From: Anas platyrhynchos
Taxonomy: Eukaryota > Chordata > Aves > Anseriformes > Anatidae
Reading direction: 5' to 3'
Length of the DNA: 64,000 bases
NCBI RefSeq assembly: GCF_047663525.1
Contig: NC_092588.1
Location: 138,004,501-138,068,500 of the forward strand
Below the pieces are notes generated by a model. The model did not search any database. It was not told the DNA's origin and saw only the letters and a program-made list of their open reading frames with translations. Below, piece after piece: positions 13,196-26,535 of this stretch. Position 1 is the stretch's first letter; every line of letters begins with the position of its first letter. The position numbers and the translations under genes were made by a program.

Positions 13196-16100
13196 GAGAT
13201 TGTTTATTCAAGATTATTTTCTTGTTATCTGAGTATATTTTCAGGAAATACTATTTATTTCTCTTTATGCAGCACCTAAACAGAGAAACCTTGATCTGAG
13301 TGGGAGTGCCTCAGCACTAACAGAGTATAAATTAGTGATTTCCAAAACCAAAATACATCTTATTGCCAGATAAAAGCCTACCTGTTTATTTGTTGTCATA
13401 GAAATATGAATTCCTTTCCCCTTTTTCCTCTCACATTCTCTCCCTGCCCCTTCCCTCGAACTGGGTGAGGATTCAGGAAGTTTAATTCACATGTCACACA
13501 CAGGGCCATTTAAGATCTACTGGCTTGTCCGAGATTGTTTCTTGGCTCCTTCCTTAGTCCATGGAAGGAGGCAGATGTTAGAGAAAGTAACTTGTCCTGT
13601 CCTGTCACAAGCATTCAAAATAGGCTGGATGAATTGCCTGTAGATATGTCTTCCCATCTCCGGTATGAAAATAGTCTAGACAGTTATTTTGTAAGGACGT
13701 GTACCATTTCAGATGGCTGAGTGAGAGGGTATGAATTCAATCCCCCAGTGTACAAAAGAAGAAACTTGCTCAAAAGAGAAAATTCTGTGTAGAACGTGGC
13801 ATACAAGTCATTAGAAACCCGCACGAACATTAACGTATACATGTTTAAATTAAGCAGCAGTCATTATTCAATTTGAAAGCTGTTTGCACATAAATCTATT
13901 TTAAAGACACTAATTAAATTATGGTTCCATCAGGTGAATCTTATCAAGAATAATGTATCATTATAGCATATTCATGGCATGCTGTCTATGTAAATGATGG
14001 TAGAGAAGATATCAGGACTGTGTTTTTAAAAATAATTCTAGTCACGAATTGTTGGCTGTCTATTTTTCTTTCTTTTTTTTATTAAAAGTGTTGGTTTTCT
14101 AAAACTGTTAGTAAGCAGGCACTGACATTAACGTTAATCATATTTTTCAGGAAGATAAAATTAGGCCTGCTTTAAATGCTGTTTATGTCAGTTTCCATTT
14201 CTGTGATGCTTCTTACAGTCATAAAAGCACTTGTGCTCAATCAAAAGGTTCAATAGTAGGCACTGGTTTTGTTAGCTCTGTATGTATGCTATAATCTGAA
14301 GTACAGAGCCTAAAAATCAACAGATTCATGTCTGCTGCAAGAGGAACCTGGCACTGGAACAGGTAATTTTAGATGTTTCCTGCTGTTATAAATCAGAGGA
14401 CAGCAGCCTCAGGCTATAAGAAGATCTCACACAACCATAGGTTTTCACAGTGTATGGGCCAAATTAATTGATGGTAGTCTAATTTAGCTATGTCAGAAAG
14501 GAATTAGTCGAACAAATGTTGAAAATAAACTTTTAATTATTGTCCTTTTTACATTCAAAGGAGGAATCTGAAAGTGAGCAAAAATTCTGAATCAATTAGA
14601 ATGGCTGTTTTGAGCCACTGCACTGTCAAGTAACCAAAAAAATAAAGTGGAAACTTTTTAAGGAAACAGGCCATAATTATAATTACTTTGTGTCTAGTTT
14701 TATTAAAAGAGCTTCAATACTTGAATATATACAAACTTATTTATATAGGTCCGTTTTCCTAACTTAATAAATGGATTTGAAAATTGTCAATAAATGTGGA
14801 GAAAAATATGCTTCTCCAGTAGAGAGTGGATATCACTTTTTATGCTATAGGGACTTAACTGAATACCAGAGCAGATACTTGATGGAAGAAAAATAAAAAT
14901 TAAAGAATATATTACCGTAGTCACTTTGCTGTGTGTATGACAATGACCTGGCTCGTTGAGCTTTTTCCATACTGGGGCGTTGCTCTACACAATACTGGCT
15001 TTATTCAGGAGTGCAATTAATGGCTCAGTTGGACAACTGAACTGAATTGCAGTTAGCAGCAGTTTCTGACTAAGACAGGTATTTTGCTTTTCATTATTTT
15101 CTCACGAATAATGTTTTCTGAAATCATGGGCTTCTTAATTTATTTGGCAAAAGCCACAACACAACATGATATTAATCAGCCAGCAGTCTGTTCCGTGAGA
15201 GTTATTATTCTTCTGCCTTCTCAAACAAGTCAAGACGCTAGTCTACAAACGCGATTCATAAAAGAACAGTTCTTCCTACGTGGGATTATTATACACGTCT
15301 GCTTATACACAAGACAAGCACACACAGTCAATCAGTCCTTTCTTTTTCTTATGGATGGCTGACTTTTCATGTTAAATTAACTGCCAGCACTCAAACATCA
15401 CTAGACAGGTGGTATCTGCCTTTTGCAGGAGCTGGGTCACTGTTACAGCGGTACTCTGGCAGTGAGTCTTGCTTGTGAAAAGAAAGTATCCCCAAAGAGA
15501 TCCAGGCATCCTTGTGCCCTTTGATATGTAGAGTTCAGTGCCCTTCAGATTTCAGTTTTTCTGTCATCCTGGTAGATTAACATTAACAGTTAAAAGGAAA
15601 ACATCCTCTGAGGGCTTTACCAGTAACAAACCCATGTTTATGATATTATTCACTAAAAGGGAGACAGAAATGGGAAAGACCTCTCTCTTTAATCAATAAT
15701 GCATGCTCTAGTTAGTCCTGTCCCCTGGACATGATTAAACATGTATTTTGTTTCATAACTGATGATTTTGGTTGACTAGGGATTATAACTACATATCCTC
15801 AAGCCTTTGCAACCAGCATCAGGAAGATCTAACATGAGCTGTGTAGTCAGCTATGTTTAATGTTAATACGGCACATAAACTATAAAGATCATCCCCACCC
15901 TCAAAAGAAAAAAAAAAATCCCCCCAAATCCCAATGGAGACAGCTGCAGCTAATTCTAACCTGTAGAGATCCGGGCTAAACTTTCCCAAAGCAGATGCCT
16001 ATGACATGAACCAATTGTAGACAGCAGCCCCAAGGTATGTCTTCGTCACCACTCATTTGAAGTTTTGAAGAATAACCCGGTTTCATTTATATTAAAGACG

Positions 16101-16941
16101 AGGGAAAAATCATCTTAGGGGCTGAGCCATGGAAATGAGATGTTAGGCTAAGGTCTGTTCTAAACTGGTAAAACATTTGGCCAACGAAGCTGACAGAAAA
16201 AAGCACTTTGGAACCAGACGGGAATTTCTGCCCAGCTGGATGGGGGCCAGGTTGTGTTTTCAGGGACTGCTGTCAGCTTTGGAGGAGTTGCCCTGGGGCT
16301 AGGCCAGGCTTTGCCAGCAAAACTGGCAGGAGGACTTGAGCCCCTGCTAAATGCCCGAGAAGATGTCATCCCATCACTGCATTCCTTGTGTGGAGGGGCA
16401 GGGGAGGTGCCCAGACCCAGGCGTGTTCCTCGGCATGAGAAGGGGATAGCAAGTGTTGGAGGACACCGATCAAATGAACGTACCAGTAAGGAACATTCAC
16501 TGTTGGTGCCAAGTGTGTTCATCTGGTGGCTCAAGCTGACAAAAATTGACAGCTGCTGAAGAGCAAAGAATCCTAAATAAACATACAGTGGTGGTTATTA
16601 AATAGGAAACATTTATCTTAATGGGGTATTGACTACAGCACAATAAACGATGACGATTTCCTTTTACTGAATGTGATATTTTTACGTTACTAGAGTACTG
16701 ATGAAAGTGTAATTGGGTAAACTAAATGCTTTGGTTTTCGTAATGCCTACTGTACTTGGATTTAGCACTTGAAAACATTGACAAACATACAGCATGTAGG
16801 TATGCGCGTGTGAGAGTGGAGAATTCAGACATTTTCCAAGAAATGTTGGCTTTTTCTGAAATGTCCTTTCTTCTTCCTTCCTAGACTTCTGCAGAATCTG
16901 TTTTTTGTTTTTTTTTTTTTTTCCTTTTGAAGTTGTGGAAG

Positions 16942-17373
16942 ATGCCTTCCCTGAGAGGAAAAGCACAGACTGTCCTGGGCCTCGTGGAGCCGGAGCAGCT
17001 TGGCTACACGTTGACTCACGAGCACCTGTCAATGAACTACAGCAGCTGTTTTTGTCCACCTTCCCCAGGCCAAGAGCCTTTGTCTGATGGGCCCATTGAG
17101 ATGAAGAACTTGTTTTGGATTAAGCAGAACCCCTACAGCCACAAAGAAAACCTTCTTTTGTGTCAGGAAAGGGATGCTGTGAAGGAGGAGCTGCTGAATT
17201 TTAAAGCAGCAGGCGGCGGGACTATCGTGGAGAACACGACCACGGGAATCGGTCGGGATATGAATACCTTGAAGCAACTCGCTGAAGAAACTGGTGTCCA
17301 TGTTATTGCTGGGGCTGGGTTTTATGTGGGTTCCACTCACTCTTCTCAAACACAGGCTATGACAGTGGAGCAG
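16942..17373 (+). CDS. PTER: PTER coding exon 1 (residues 1-144)
   Basis: The exon opens at about 16933 after a long T-rich tract and TTTTGAAG; nine untranslated bases precede the ATG. It encodes [17 protein letters not shown] and onward, including the THEH metal-binding pair (His26, His28), and ends TGACAGTGGAGCAG|GTAAGT in phase 0. The open frame runs on into the intron as far as about 17427, which is not coding. Confidence 0.97.
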
Positions 17374-20300
17374 GTAAGTCTTAACCATCTCCTAGGAGCC
17401 TCTCTCCTATGGATTATGCCTGGATGAGTCAAAACTGGAAAGAAGTTCAAGTAAGAAAGATGAAATCTAAAAGCTCCTAATTTGCAGAATTTAAGAGCAG
17501 TGTTACCGCTGGTGTCTTGTAGCTGGACCAGCCCTACTTGTGTGTACTGGGAGTATCTGTCAGCATTTCCAGTTCTTGAACTCCCTTTTCTCTCAGGGAT
17601 TAGTTAGACTGCAACAGTAAAGGAAAATAAAATATTTCATATGTGGGATTTCGGTACAACACCATCTACCCTGTGCATTTTACAATTTTTTAAGGAAGAA
17701 ACATTATTCCTTATTCCTCATTTGTGTATTTTCCTGGCTAATTACTTCCCAATTAGATCACCCAGCATTCTTGTAAGAAGCATAAATAACTGCAGTATTT
17801 ATAGGACAGTTGTAAATCATCGCTCTGCTCAAGCTGCCTGTTACTTCTCTTTCCGCCATTTCCCTATTTTTTTCAGGGCATCCAGTTGTCTGTGCAGTGC
17901 CCACGACAATGTGTTAATAATGACAGAAGTCCCCAGATACTTCTGTAATAATAAATATTCATTCGTCTTTTATTAAGAAAATGTGATGATGGGGAGAAGA
18001 AGGAAGCGGAACCCTCCAAGGCAGGAGGCTGTGAATGTATGGAGCTGAATTATTATTTTTTTAATTCTATCACAGTTTACAAACGAGTCAAGTTCATTTT
18101 AATAATAAATGCTGAAAGCTTCAGCAGATGCAATGTGACATAGCTCTGTCAACTCCGAGGACCAAATTGGCTCAGGCTGCATGGTCCAACTTTTCCTAAA
18201 TATTTTTGCATCACTTGGAATTTGATACAAAAGATTTAATTCGGCAAAAGTTTCCCTCCTGTATCTGATGGGCTGCTAAAGACCCACAGGTGTCCCGTAG
18301 TCAACAGTTAATCAATCCTTAATGCAGGCCAAACAACGATCAGTTGGCTTAACGAGGGTTGTGCAGGGACTGCACCATAACTGGTGGTTCTTCATTTGCC
18401 AGTGAATTTGTCATAATGATACTTCTCCTGATTAAGCAAAGATAATTTGAATATTTTGTTGCTCACTTCAACTGAACGAGAGAAGTATTTCGGCTTTAGT
18501 AATCTGTGTTTTTTAACACGAGTGAGGTTGCAGAGCAGTTCGGTGACACGAAGGTGTTGCTGCAGGAGCAATGTTCTTCAGGTTGCTCTCAGGAGAGAAG
18601 TGAACTCTGTGTCTGGTTGTCCCTAGAAGTGGGTGGTAGATTGGTTATACACGAGGCAGGAGGTGTGTGATCGTAGGATAAAGTGATGGGCAGAGACCTG
18701 CCGTAAAATGTCTTGTATTGACCTGTCGAGGAGACAAGATGTAGAGTAAAGGTAAGTTAGAAATGTATTTGGAAACTGGTGTGAGCTTTTTTGATTTCCT
18801 GTGTTTGCTTGAAAACCTTCCTTTGTTCACTTCATTCTTCCTTAAAATCATGATTTCTTTAACGTTCAGGGACAAATGGTTAGAATGTCATCATCAGTGC
18901 CATTTTGTGCTTTCATTTCTGAGTGTGTTCTTGAAGACACAAGCCTATTCTGGAAAAGCAAAGTGAAAGATTTTATAACAAGCTGATTTTATTTGGAGAT
19001 TTTGATGTCTTTTTTGCCTATGAATGTTTTAAAAGCAAGCTAATTTTGACCCTGTAAGTTTGCAACTACAAGAACAAAGCTCAGCTGACAAAGTCAGCAG
19101 AGTTACAGTAGTTTTACATTGGCATTCCCAAGAGCAGGATTTGCCTTAAACTTGTCTTTGTCTAAACTAGTCCCAGAATCTTTGCAGGATTTGTACCTTC
19201 CCCATTTCAGTGACAAGGATTCCTTAATCGCTGAGCCCTTGTTTAGCAAGAAACTACCTGGAATTGTTTCTGGATCCAATATAGGATTGTGAAGCACAAG
19301 ATTTTATCCTGGACTATTTTTTTTTTTTTGGAGAAAAATTAGTCTCAGCTTAAAGCGGTATTCAGATTATATGTAGACAATCTTTCCTTGCAAACCCAGG
19401 CAGCTGTGTGAGTGCATACTGTTAAATTGATTTGCCTCTGTGTTTATTTTGGTCTTAGTTAATGGCTAGGTTGACGTTAGTTGGCAGAAACCAGATTTTA
19501 ACTGCAGTGTTTTCACACACCCAACTGTTAATTAAGTAGGTTCAAAAGGACCTCAGGACCAGCTCAGTGTCCATCAACCAAACGTGATGCTGTGTAACAC
19601 AGACAATATTACTAACCAGATATCTCATTTTCCCGTTCTTTAGCTTACAGACATCATTGTTGGTGAGATCCTCGACGGAGCGGATGGGACTAACATCAAG
19701 TGTGGCGTGGTGGGGGAAATCGGCTGCTCCTGGCCCCTGACCCCGAGCGAACGCAGGGTGCTCCAGGCAACCGCGCGTGCCCAGGCGCAGCTGGGGTGCC
19801 CGGTGATCATCCACCCTGGCAGGAACAGCGATGCGCCCTTCCAGATCATCCGCATTCTGCAGGAAGCTGGGGCTGACGCTTCTAAAACCGTCATGTCTCA
19901 CCTCGACAGGTAAGGAAACTGCTTGTTTGGAGCTTAATCAGCTTCCAGCACTTCAAACTGGATCGGCTCGTAGGTTCGCGCTGGTAAAATGATCCGGGGG
20001 CTTGAAACACTCCTTTTGAAGGTTTGGATGCAAGATTAGGAATAACTGTAACCATACTAGGAAAAAAAAAAAATAAAAAGAGGATTCCATTAATTGACAT
20101 CCCTGTGTAAATCGCTGCATTTAACAAGCACTGGACTTTGAGAAGCTCCCGCCAGGCTGGATGGGAAGTTGTTGGGCTTCAGCGCTTTTGAAAACGGGGC
20201 TACTCTAAAGGACCTGACCAAAGTCTTGCAGATGCTAACATACTCAGTGATTTGGCTGAATTCTGGATCTTTTCAGTTCTGCTGCCAGACAGAAGAAATA

Positions 20301-23300
20301 CTATGTAAAAAGAAAACAGTTGGATTTTGGATAATTCTCATCTTAGACCCCAGAGCTAACTTTCAGTTTCCTTGAGAGCAAACACCAGAAGCCCTACAGC
20401 AGGCATGTAAAGGAATTAGGGTGCTTTTCTCTCTTCTGACCTTGCGTGGCTCGTAATGACTTGGAAAATGTCCAAGCATTGATTGGTTTGGACAGTTGCT
20501 GAATAATGGAGACTGTTTGTGGTCATATGACTCCCAGCAATCGGATTGTTTGTCGTCGATGTGAGTGTAACACGGCCAAAAGCACTGTGCTCTAAATTTC
20601 TAATGATTATAGGCTCTTATAAATCAAGTGTCAGGTTGGTTTTTTTTTGGTATTCATACAGAGCTCAATGTTGCGTGGCGATTTTAGGAGCATAAAATTC
20701 AGTGCCATGAAATTTTATTTATATTTGATTGTATAGAAATGATATGGGCTTTCCTTATTTACCTGCATGCCATTGTATGTCTAGCTGTATTTTTTCTCAA
20801 TTATTAAGACAAACGGATGGCTTAAATCTTTCTGTGAAAGACAACTGAGCAAACTGCAGTGTCAGTACTTATGTAGCCATTTTTGCTACAACATAAACAT
20901 CAGTTCTGATTTTTTCTTGCTTTTATGCACTGTTGTAAATCACTGAATTCAGTGATTTATTGGTGGAAAAAATAAACAGCATAAGTAGGAAAACAGTCAA
21001 GGCAGAGGTGCAGTTTCACTAACAGCCGCTGGTACACATGGCTTTTCCTTATTCTGCTTCTATCATTATTTTCACACATTCAGGTTGGCACTTGCTGTAA
21101 CATAGGCTCTGAACTGCTGTGAAGTTTGGCTTTGCAATGTGCGTTTAACATTTTAAGTCTCTTTCAGTGAGAAGAATCCACGTGGGAGCATCCCAGGCCC
21201 TTAAATGTGAGACCAATTTGTGCATAGCTCCATATTTCATGCCCGCTTTCGACACAGACAGAAGGGCAGTTTTCAGGTGGATTTACAGTCGAATGCAAAA
21301 GCTAAAATGCTGGCTGCCTCGTTTTGCAGTGTAACATCTCAAATCAAAAGGTTGCAAGTGTCCACCGTGAAAGCACAGTGCCCAGGCAGGCTAGGTAGGA
21401 ACAGCTGCTAAACCTTGGCTACGAAATCTCATCATTTAATAGGGAAAAAGGTTACAGAGGCATCTTAGTAGAGATCAACATATGTTGAATTCAGCAGCTT
21501 TTGTTAGAAAAATCACTGCAACTGCTAGGAATGCTGGTCTGAAGAGGGCTTGGTGGCTGTCCCTGTTGGGACTTGCCCAAACACCTCATTCCAGCACCAA
21601 GCTGCCAGCTGGAGGAGCTGCCAGCCGCTGCTGTTGCTACATCAGCAGGGCTTACAAGGGGAACCCGTGGCTGATGGGATTAAGCTCTCCTGTCCCTTGT
21701 TGGGACAGAGCTTCCAAAAACCACCAAAAACAGTTCTCAAAAGAAATTTTTCTGGCTGTGGTTTTGATATACACTGTTCGTGGGGGTTTTGTTCTTTTGT
21801 TTTTAAAAACATATAGGATCACCTGCATAGGAATGAGTACTCCTGGCTACTTCTGGTTACCTGCGCTGCCTTGGTGGAAACCTGCTTTTTCCCTAGATGG
21901 AAAAAAAAATGTGTTGTGATAAATTTACCAGGTGTCATTTGAGGGTTCTGTGATTGGGCTTGTTGTTGTTTTTCATTTGGATCGTTTATGCTCTTGGTAA
22001 AAATGTGTCATAGAAAAAAATATTCCAGAGAGCTGTTATTTCCGTTGTCATTCTTTTCCAAGTGAGGGATGGGTTTTAGCAGCTTTGTTCCTTTGCTTTC
22101 CACATCTGATGCAGAGCCCATGCCTCGGGTTCTCACAGTCCCATTATATATTTTGGTAAGAGCATTTCCTTGAGGTGTTCCGGGCAGATCTGAGCACAGA
22201 CTAAGATATATTGCAGTTCTGGTGACAATCTGGAAACATCACTGTACCTTATAGAAACTAAAGACAAAGTTGTGTATTAACGGTGTTTGATGGATGAAAC
22301 AAGTCCTGGATGTAGCTGTTAAGAACATAAATCTGTCTTATGTCAGTAATCTATTGTCCTTTTTTTTTTTTTTAAATGTCACTCGGAATTAACCTCCTCC
22401 TTAAATGTCCTTCCTCGTTAGGTTGTCTGTTGAGAGGTTTAGTGATACCAAAAGTAAGTAACTTTTCTGTTTCCATTTAAAGATGATTGTAAATATTTTT
22501 GTTTTTGTGTTATTATTATTATTATATCATGGGGGAAGAGTTGCTTTTGCTTCATATTTGTTTAATGCATGAAGTCCCAGATGGATGTAAGAGGACAGTG
22601 TTGTCTACCAGGTTCGGCTGCATGTGCCAAATGGGAATTCTGTTTCTCAAAATCCTCACTAACTGGTTTTGTTCCCTGCAAACAGGAGCTCACAGAATAT
22701 GTCACCTTCACACCGTGAGATTTTTTTTCTTCCCATTACAATGCTGACTTTGTGTTATATATGCTCTGCAGGACTATCTTTGATACAGAGAAACTTCTGG
22801 AATTTGCTAAACTTGGGTGCTATTTAGAGTATGACCTATTTGGTACGGAGTTTCTTCATTACCAGTTCCATCCAGACATCGACATGCCGAGTGACAACGA
22901 AAGAATTGCAAGGTATCTGCTTCAGTGGGGTTTGAGCAGTAGCATTGCCATTGACAAATGAATATTATTGGTACTTGTCTTAAAGGGCATCACGGAGTGA
23001 TTCTGCTAGCAGTTCAAAAGTGTCTTTTTTCATACTAAAATAATGGCAATTTTTTTTCTGCTGCTGTCACTTCTTTAGGGCAGCATGTATAATTTCTTCT
23101 ATCTGCAAAGGAAAATGTGGAATCAGAAAGTCATAGAGTGTGACTTGAGGGAAAGATCAAAAGCTACTCGAACTTCATTCTCTGTCCTAATTCCATGCTG
23201 ATTTGGTTGAATTTTATCATTTACTGCGCTTATATATTAATGTATTATAAAAAATTAGTGTTATAAAAGGAAAGGCTGGAGATAGAGGATTTATGTTAGG

Positions 23301-26300
23301 ATTTGGCTTTTGTTGGAAACCTAGTGTTGCTACTACATGTCTTCTGAGCCTATTACATCTTCTCACAAGTGTCTTATAGGAGCAAAAGTGATTAGTTTCA
23401 TTGGGTGGATTTGGTCCTGTGCTTCCATCCTGAAAAACAGCCTTCCATACATTTCTTCCATACCTTTTAGCACTTCCATACAGCACTTCCATACAGCACT
23501 TCCATACAACTGCATATCCCGCCCCTCTCCTTTTGTCCTTTCCCACTTGTGGAGGCTCACAACTCCCGTGCTCTTCACAGCCACACTGTGACAGTATTGG
23601 CCGTGCTGGCCAGATCTCTCTTCCCTGTTTCTCTCTCAGCTCAGCTGCATGACAAATCTGTGTCTTGTGCTAACACAAAGTATTGCCAAGGAGATGCATT
23701 CCTTGCAGAAACTGCCTGAGACAGGTATGGTCAGCTGGGAGTGGGCTTCTCCCTCCTCCCAGTCTGTCCAGAGGAGTGAGGCTCCTTCACTGTTCGTCCT
23801 CAGCATTCAGGCGTAGTCAAGCAGCAGCTATCCGAGGGGTGGGATGCCATCCTGCCCTATGTCTCACTTCTCTTCCAGAGTCAGAAATAATTCTTTCCTT
23901 TTCTTTCAGGAGAAAGATTTTAAGGTCCCTGATCACTAATGAAGGAGCTTTCTAGCTTTCACTCACATTTCAGACACTGCTTTGCCCCTCACTGTCAAAT
24001 TAGCTGCAAAACTTTTCTTCTCTGCTTTCAGGCTGCTCTCCTAAGAAGGTTTTGTGGCTACTGCTCTACTTACTGCCAGGCGTTTGCTGCTGCTTTTCAC
24101 ACTAGAAATAGTTTCTCTCTCTAACAGGTCTCTCGGTCTTGCACACGGTATTTTAAACTGCTGTGATGAATCTGCAGTTTTTACATTCAGTTGCTCCACT
24201 CTCCTGTGCCACAGCAGGTCAGCGTGTACAGAAGCACTGTGAGGAAAATGTGTAGAAGAATGGAGCATGCCCTGGTTAGCAAGTGTTTGTTCAGCCATGG
24301 CACAGCTTTTATTCTGTCTGTGGTACTTGCTTAGCCACCGAGATTTCTCCTTAAAATTCTCTGGCAGTTGAGCGTTTAGTGCAGCAGGCTGCTTATAGGA
24401 AGAAAATAGTAAGAGCTTGTCCCCTCTTTGTGTGGTGTGGCTCTCTGCCCTCCTGTTAGAAATGCCATTACATGGATTTTGTTGAGTTTTTGATGCATCC
24501 ACACTGGACATACGTAGACAGTGGTAGTCTCCTTGGATTGTTGATTTTCTTTGTGATTTTTTTTCTGGTCTAGCAGCGCCCCAGAGATGGAAATCAACCT
24601 GATCTTTAAATGTGTTAGTGAAACACATTTCGACCAAACTAAATGGAGAACATTGCTCAGGTCTAGCCTGTCCAAAAGATAAGTAAACTTCTGTAGCCGT
24701 ACCATACGTACTCAAACACAGCTTAACTGTGTGTGTGCTGAGGCATTTATACTGTAATCTACTGCCAGTGCAAGTAGAAAACTGAATTTTTTCAAGAAGA
24801 GTTTTCCTTTGAGTCAGCAGGAAGTGCGAACTAAACTTACAGGAACGAGCAAGAAGAAGCAATAAATAAGGAATCTAAAGGACCATATACCTCCCCACCC
24901 CACAAAATTGAGTCCAAATGTGGAAAGAGATCATTCTAAGATGATGTTTGATCAGCCAAGAACTTAGTCACTGCAGTGTCATTGCTTTTATTCTCAGGTT
25001 AGCTTGTGGCCTCTTCGTATTTCAAGCTGGAGAAGATAGTAGTGGGGTTATAACCCTACAGCATACATGGTGCTGTGTGCTATACAGCACTGTTTATATT
25101 GCTTTTATGAAAGACACTGATTTTTTTACTAAGTTCTATCTCACTCGCCTTCTTTCTACTCTCCATATTGATTTGATGTATCTCCTTGTAAGTAGTTGTA
25201 ATAAAAACTGACAGTAAAGGCTTTCAGATGCAGTGTGGTTACTTATAAAACCAGTGTTTGCTTTCTTGCTGATCAAAGCACAGGCAAGAAGGTGAAAATT
25301 AGAATTTCACAGTGCTGGCGTCTGGTGGAATTGGGTGGCTTAGTGAGGAATGAGCGCTTCCAGGCCTGCTGTATCTGTCTGTGCCACCTCAGTGTCGCCA
25401 GTGCAAGTGGAAAACTGAAACTTAGCGGAGTCATGCAACAGAGAAGTTCAGCCACCTACCAAATAGATTCTAAAAACTGAGCTTAGCCAGGGATTAAGGT
25501 TACCTGAGTGCAATGTAGAACAGAAGGACGCCTTGTAGGAGGCTTGCTGCAAGGGAATGACCAGAAGGATGAGTTTTGTTTCGTTATTTTTTTCAAGCTG
25601 ACTTGTCAATTTGCCAAGTCTGCTTAGTCGGACTGCTGAATTAACTCCTCTAATTTGCTGGCACATGCTAGCACCGTACAATGCCTGTCTTATTTATCTT
25701 CTCTAATGAACATCTTTGAAACATGTTTGGTTGATAATTGCCTGCGTGGAATATGATGCTGACAACCTGGTTATTCTAATTGGGAATAAAGCACAGATGT
25801 GAAAGTATTTGCCTTGTTGAGCCAGGCTTCATAAAGGACCTGTCACAGGCAGAGTCTGGTCCTCCACAATTGTTATGGGGCCAGTGTTGTGACAGCAGCA
25901 AGAGCTAACCCCATGAGCAGATCATGCTGGCAAGGAGTTTTAGTAGGAAATGATTACTTACTCGTGTATATAAAAACTGTGTCCCATGCTTGGCAATAAT
26001 GAAATCCTTGAATTCCTCCTCCATGGGCCCATGAGACTGGAAATTCAAAGTCATGCCAGCTGGAAACAATTTTTCTTGTCCACGTTGCAATATTTGCTGG
26101 TATGTTTTTATTAGTAGTATTATTATCATTCAATAAAGTAAGTGTTTTAGGTTTAATTAAATATCAGGAACACGTCTTCTGAGTACCTTAAAGTAGCTAC
26201 TTTCAGTTATGATGCAGTGGAGGACTACAATAATGTAAAAAGTTTAACTACTGATCAGTTCTGCGTTGTTGCAGAGTGAGAGCTGCCAGTGACAGGTACA

Positions 26301-26527
26301 CTTTTTACCTTTGCAGGGTTCGGATGCTGATCAATGAAGGCTACGAAGACAGAATTCTGATGGCTCATGATGTGCACACGAAGAATAGGTTGATGAAATA
26401 CGGAGGTCATGGATATTCGCATATCCTTAAAAACATTGTTCCTAAAATGCTCATTAGAGGCATCTCCCAAGATAAAATTGATAAAATACTCCTAGAAAAT
26501 CCAAAGTGGTGGTTGACTTTTAAGTAA
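16942..26527 (+). CDS. PTER: PTER, phosphotriesterase-related protein (4 coding exons)
   Basis: Joining 16942-17373, 19644-19909, 22772-22912 and 26317-26527 gives an uninterrupted 349-codon frame, the same length as mammalian PTER. It is a TIM-barrel amidohydrolase of the bacterial phosphotriesterase family. Published work identifies PTER as an N-acetyltaurine hydrolase; that function is known for the family and was not tested here. The metal ligands are all present: His26 and His28 (THEH), Glu169 (GEIG), His201 (IIHPGR), His230 (SHLDR) and Asp298 (AHD). Glu169 takes the place of the carboxylated lysine of bacterial phosphotriesterase, as is normal for PTER. There is no signal peptide or membrane segment, so a soluble intracellular enzyme is expected. 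The start is the ATG nine bases after the exon acceptor, matching the known N-terminus. The gene converges with C1QL3. Confidence 0.97.
17374..19643 (+). other. PTER: PTER intron after coding exon 1
   Basis: A 2.27-kb GT-AG intron, AT-rich. Nothing was recognised in it apart from an AT-rich, repeat-free stretch around 18040-18420. Confidence 0.85.
19644..19909 (+). CDS. PTER: PTER coding exon 2 (residues 145-233)
   Basis: The acceptor is CCCGTTCTTTAG|CTTACAGAC and the donor is CTCGACAG|GTAAGG, splitting the Arg233 codon after two bases. It encodes Glu169 (GEIGCSW), His201 (VIIHPGR) and His230 (SHLDR), so half of the metal centre lies here. The exon is clearly more GC-rich than the flanking introns. 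Confidence 0.97.
19910..22771 (+). other. PTER: PTER intron after coding exon 2
   Basis: A 2.86-kb GT-AG intron. It contains a 24-bp perfect palindrome (20936-20959) and several T runs. A 145-codon open frame at 21482-21919 resembles nothing and is taken as chance. Confidence 0.85.
20936..20959. repeat. 24-bp perfect palindrome
   Basis: The sequence is its own reverse complement over 24 bases with no spacer. The left arm is TAAATCACTGAA and the centre is GAATTC. It lies in a PTER intron. No known motif is assigned. Confidence 0.9.
22772..22912 (+). CDS. PTER: PTER coding exon 3 (residues 233-280)
   Basis: The acceptor is TATGCTCTGCAG|GACTATC and the donor is ATTGCAAG|GTATCT. It encodes [20 protein letters not shown] and onward through [14 protein letters not shown]. 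Both ends split an Arg codon after two bases, and both junctions restore arginine. Confidence 0.96.
22913..26316 (+). other. PTER: PTER intron before the last coding exon
   Basis: A 3.4-kb GT-AG intron. It includes a 13-bp tandem repeat (23471-23508) and an unusually long antisense open frame (24041-24862), discussed as a finding. No exon is supported. Confidence 0.85.
23471..23508. repeat. 13-bp tandem repeat, 3 copies
   Basis: CACTTCCATACAG is repeated three times, the last copy slightly cut short. Related CTTCCATAC words just upstream suggest decay of a longer array. Confidence 0.88.
26317..26527 (+). CDS. PTER: PTER coding exon 4 (residues 280-349, stop)
   Basis: The acceptor is TTTTTACCTTTGCAG|GGTTCGG. 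It encodes [18 protein letters not shown] (Asp298 metal ligand), the [12 protein letters not shown] stretch and the C-terminus NPKWWLTFK, then TAA at 26525-26527. The C-terminus aligns with mammalian PTER (PKQWLTFK in human). Confidence 0.97.
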
Positions 26528-26535
26528 GAATAGTG

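Larger units (their letters stand above)
7180..16932 (+). other. PTER: Probable PTER 5' intron region
   Basis: Nearly 10 kb separates the CpG island from the first coding exon, and no coding exon could be supported within it. It holds one CR1 fragment (about 9546-9762), one good candidate non-coding exon (11349-11390), a short tandem duplication (12285-12318), a 25-A run and AT-rich stretches. The 12.6-15.0 kb part is AT-rich and free of recognisable repeats. Assignment as PTER intron depends on the CpG island being the PTER promoter. Confidence 0.5.

Noticed and set aside
17374-17427. PTER reading frame continuing past coding exon 1
   Set aside because: It is intron read-through after a consensus GTAAGT donor and does not match PTER.
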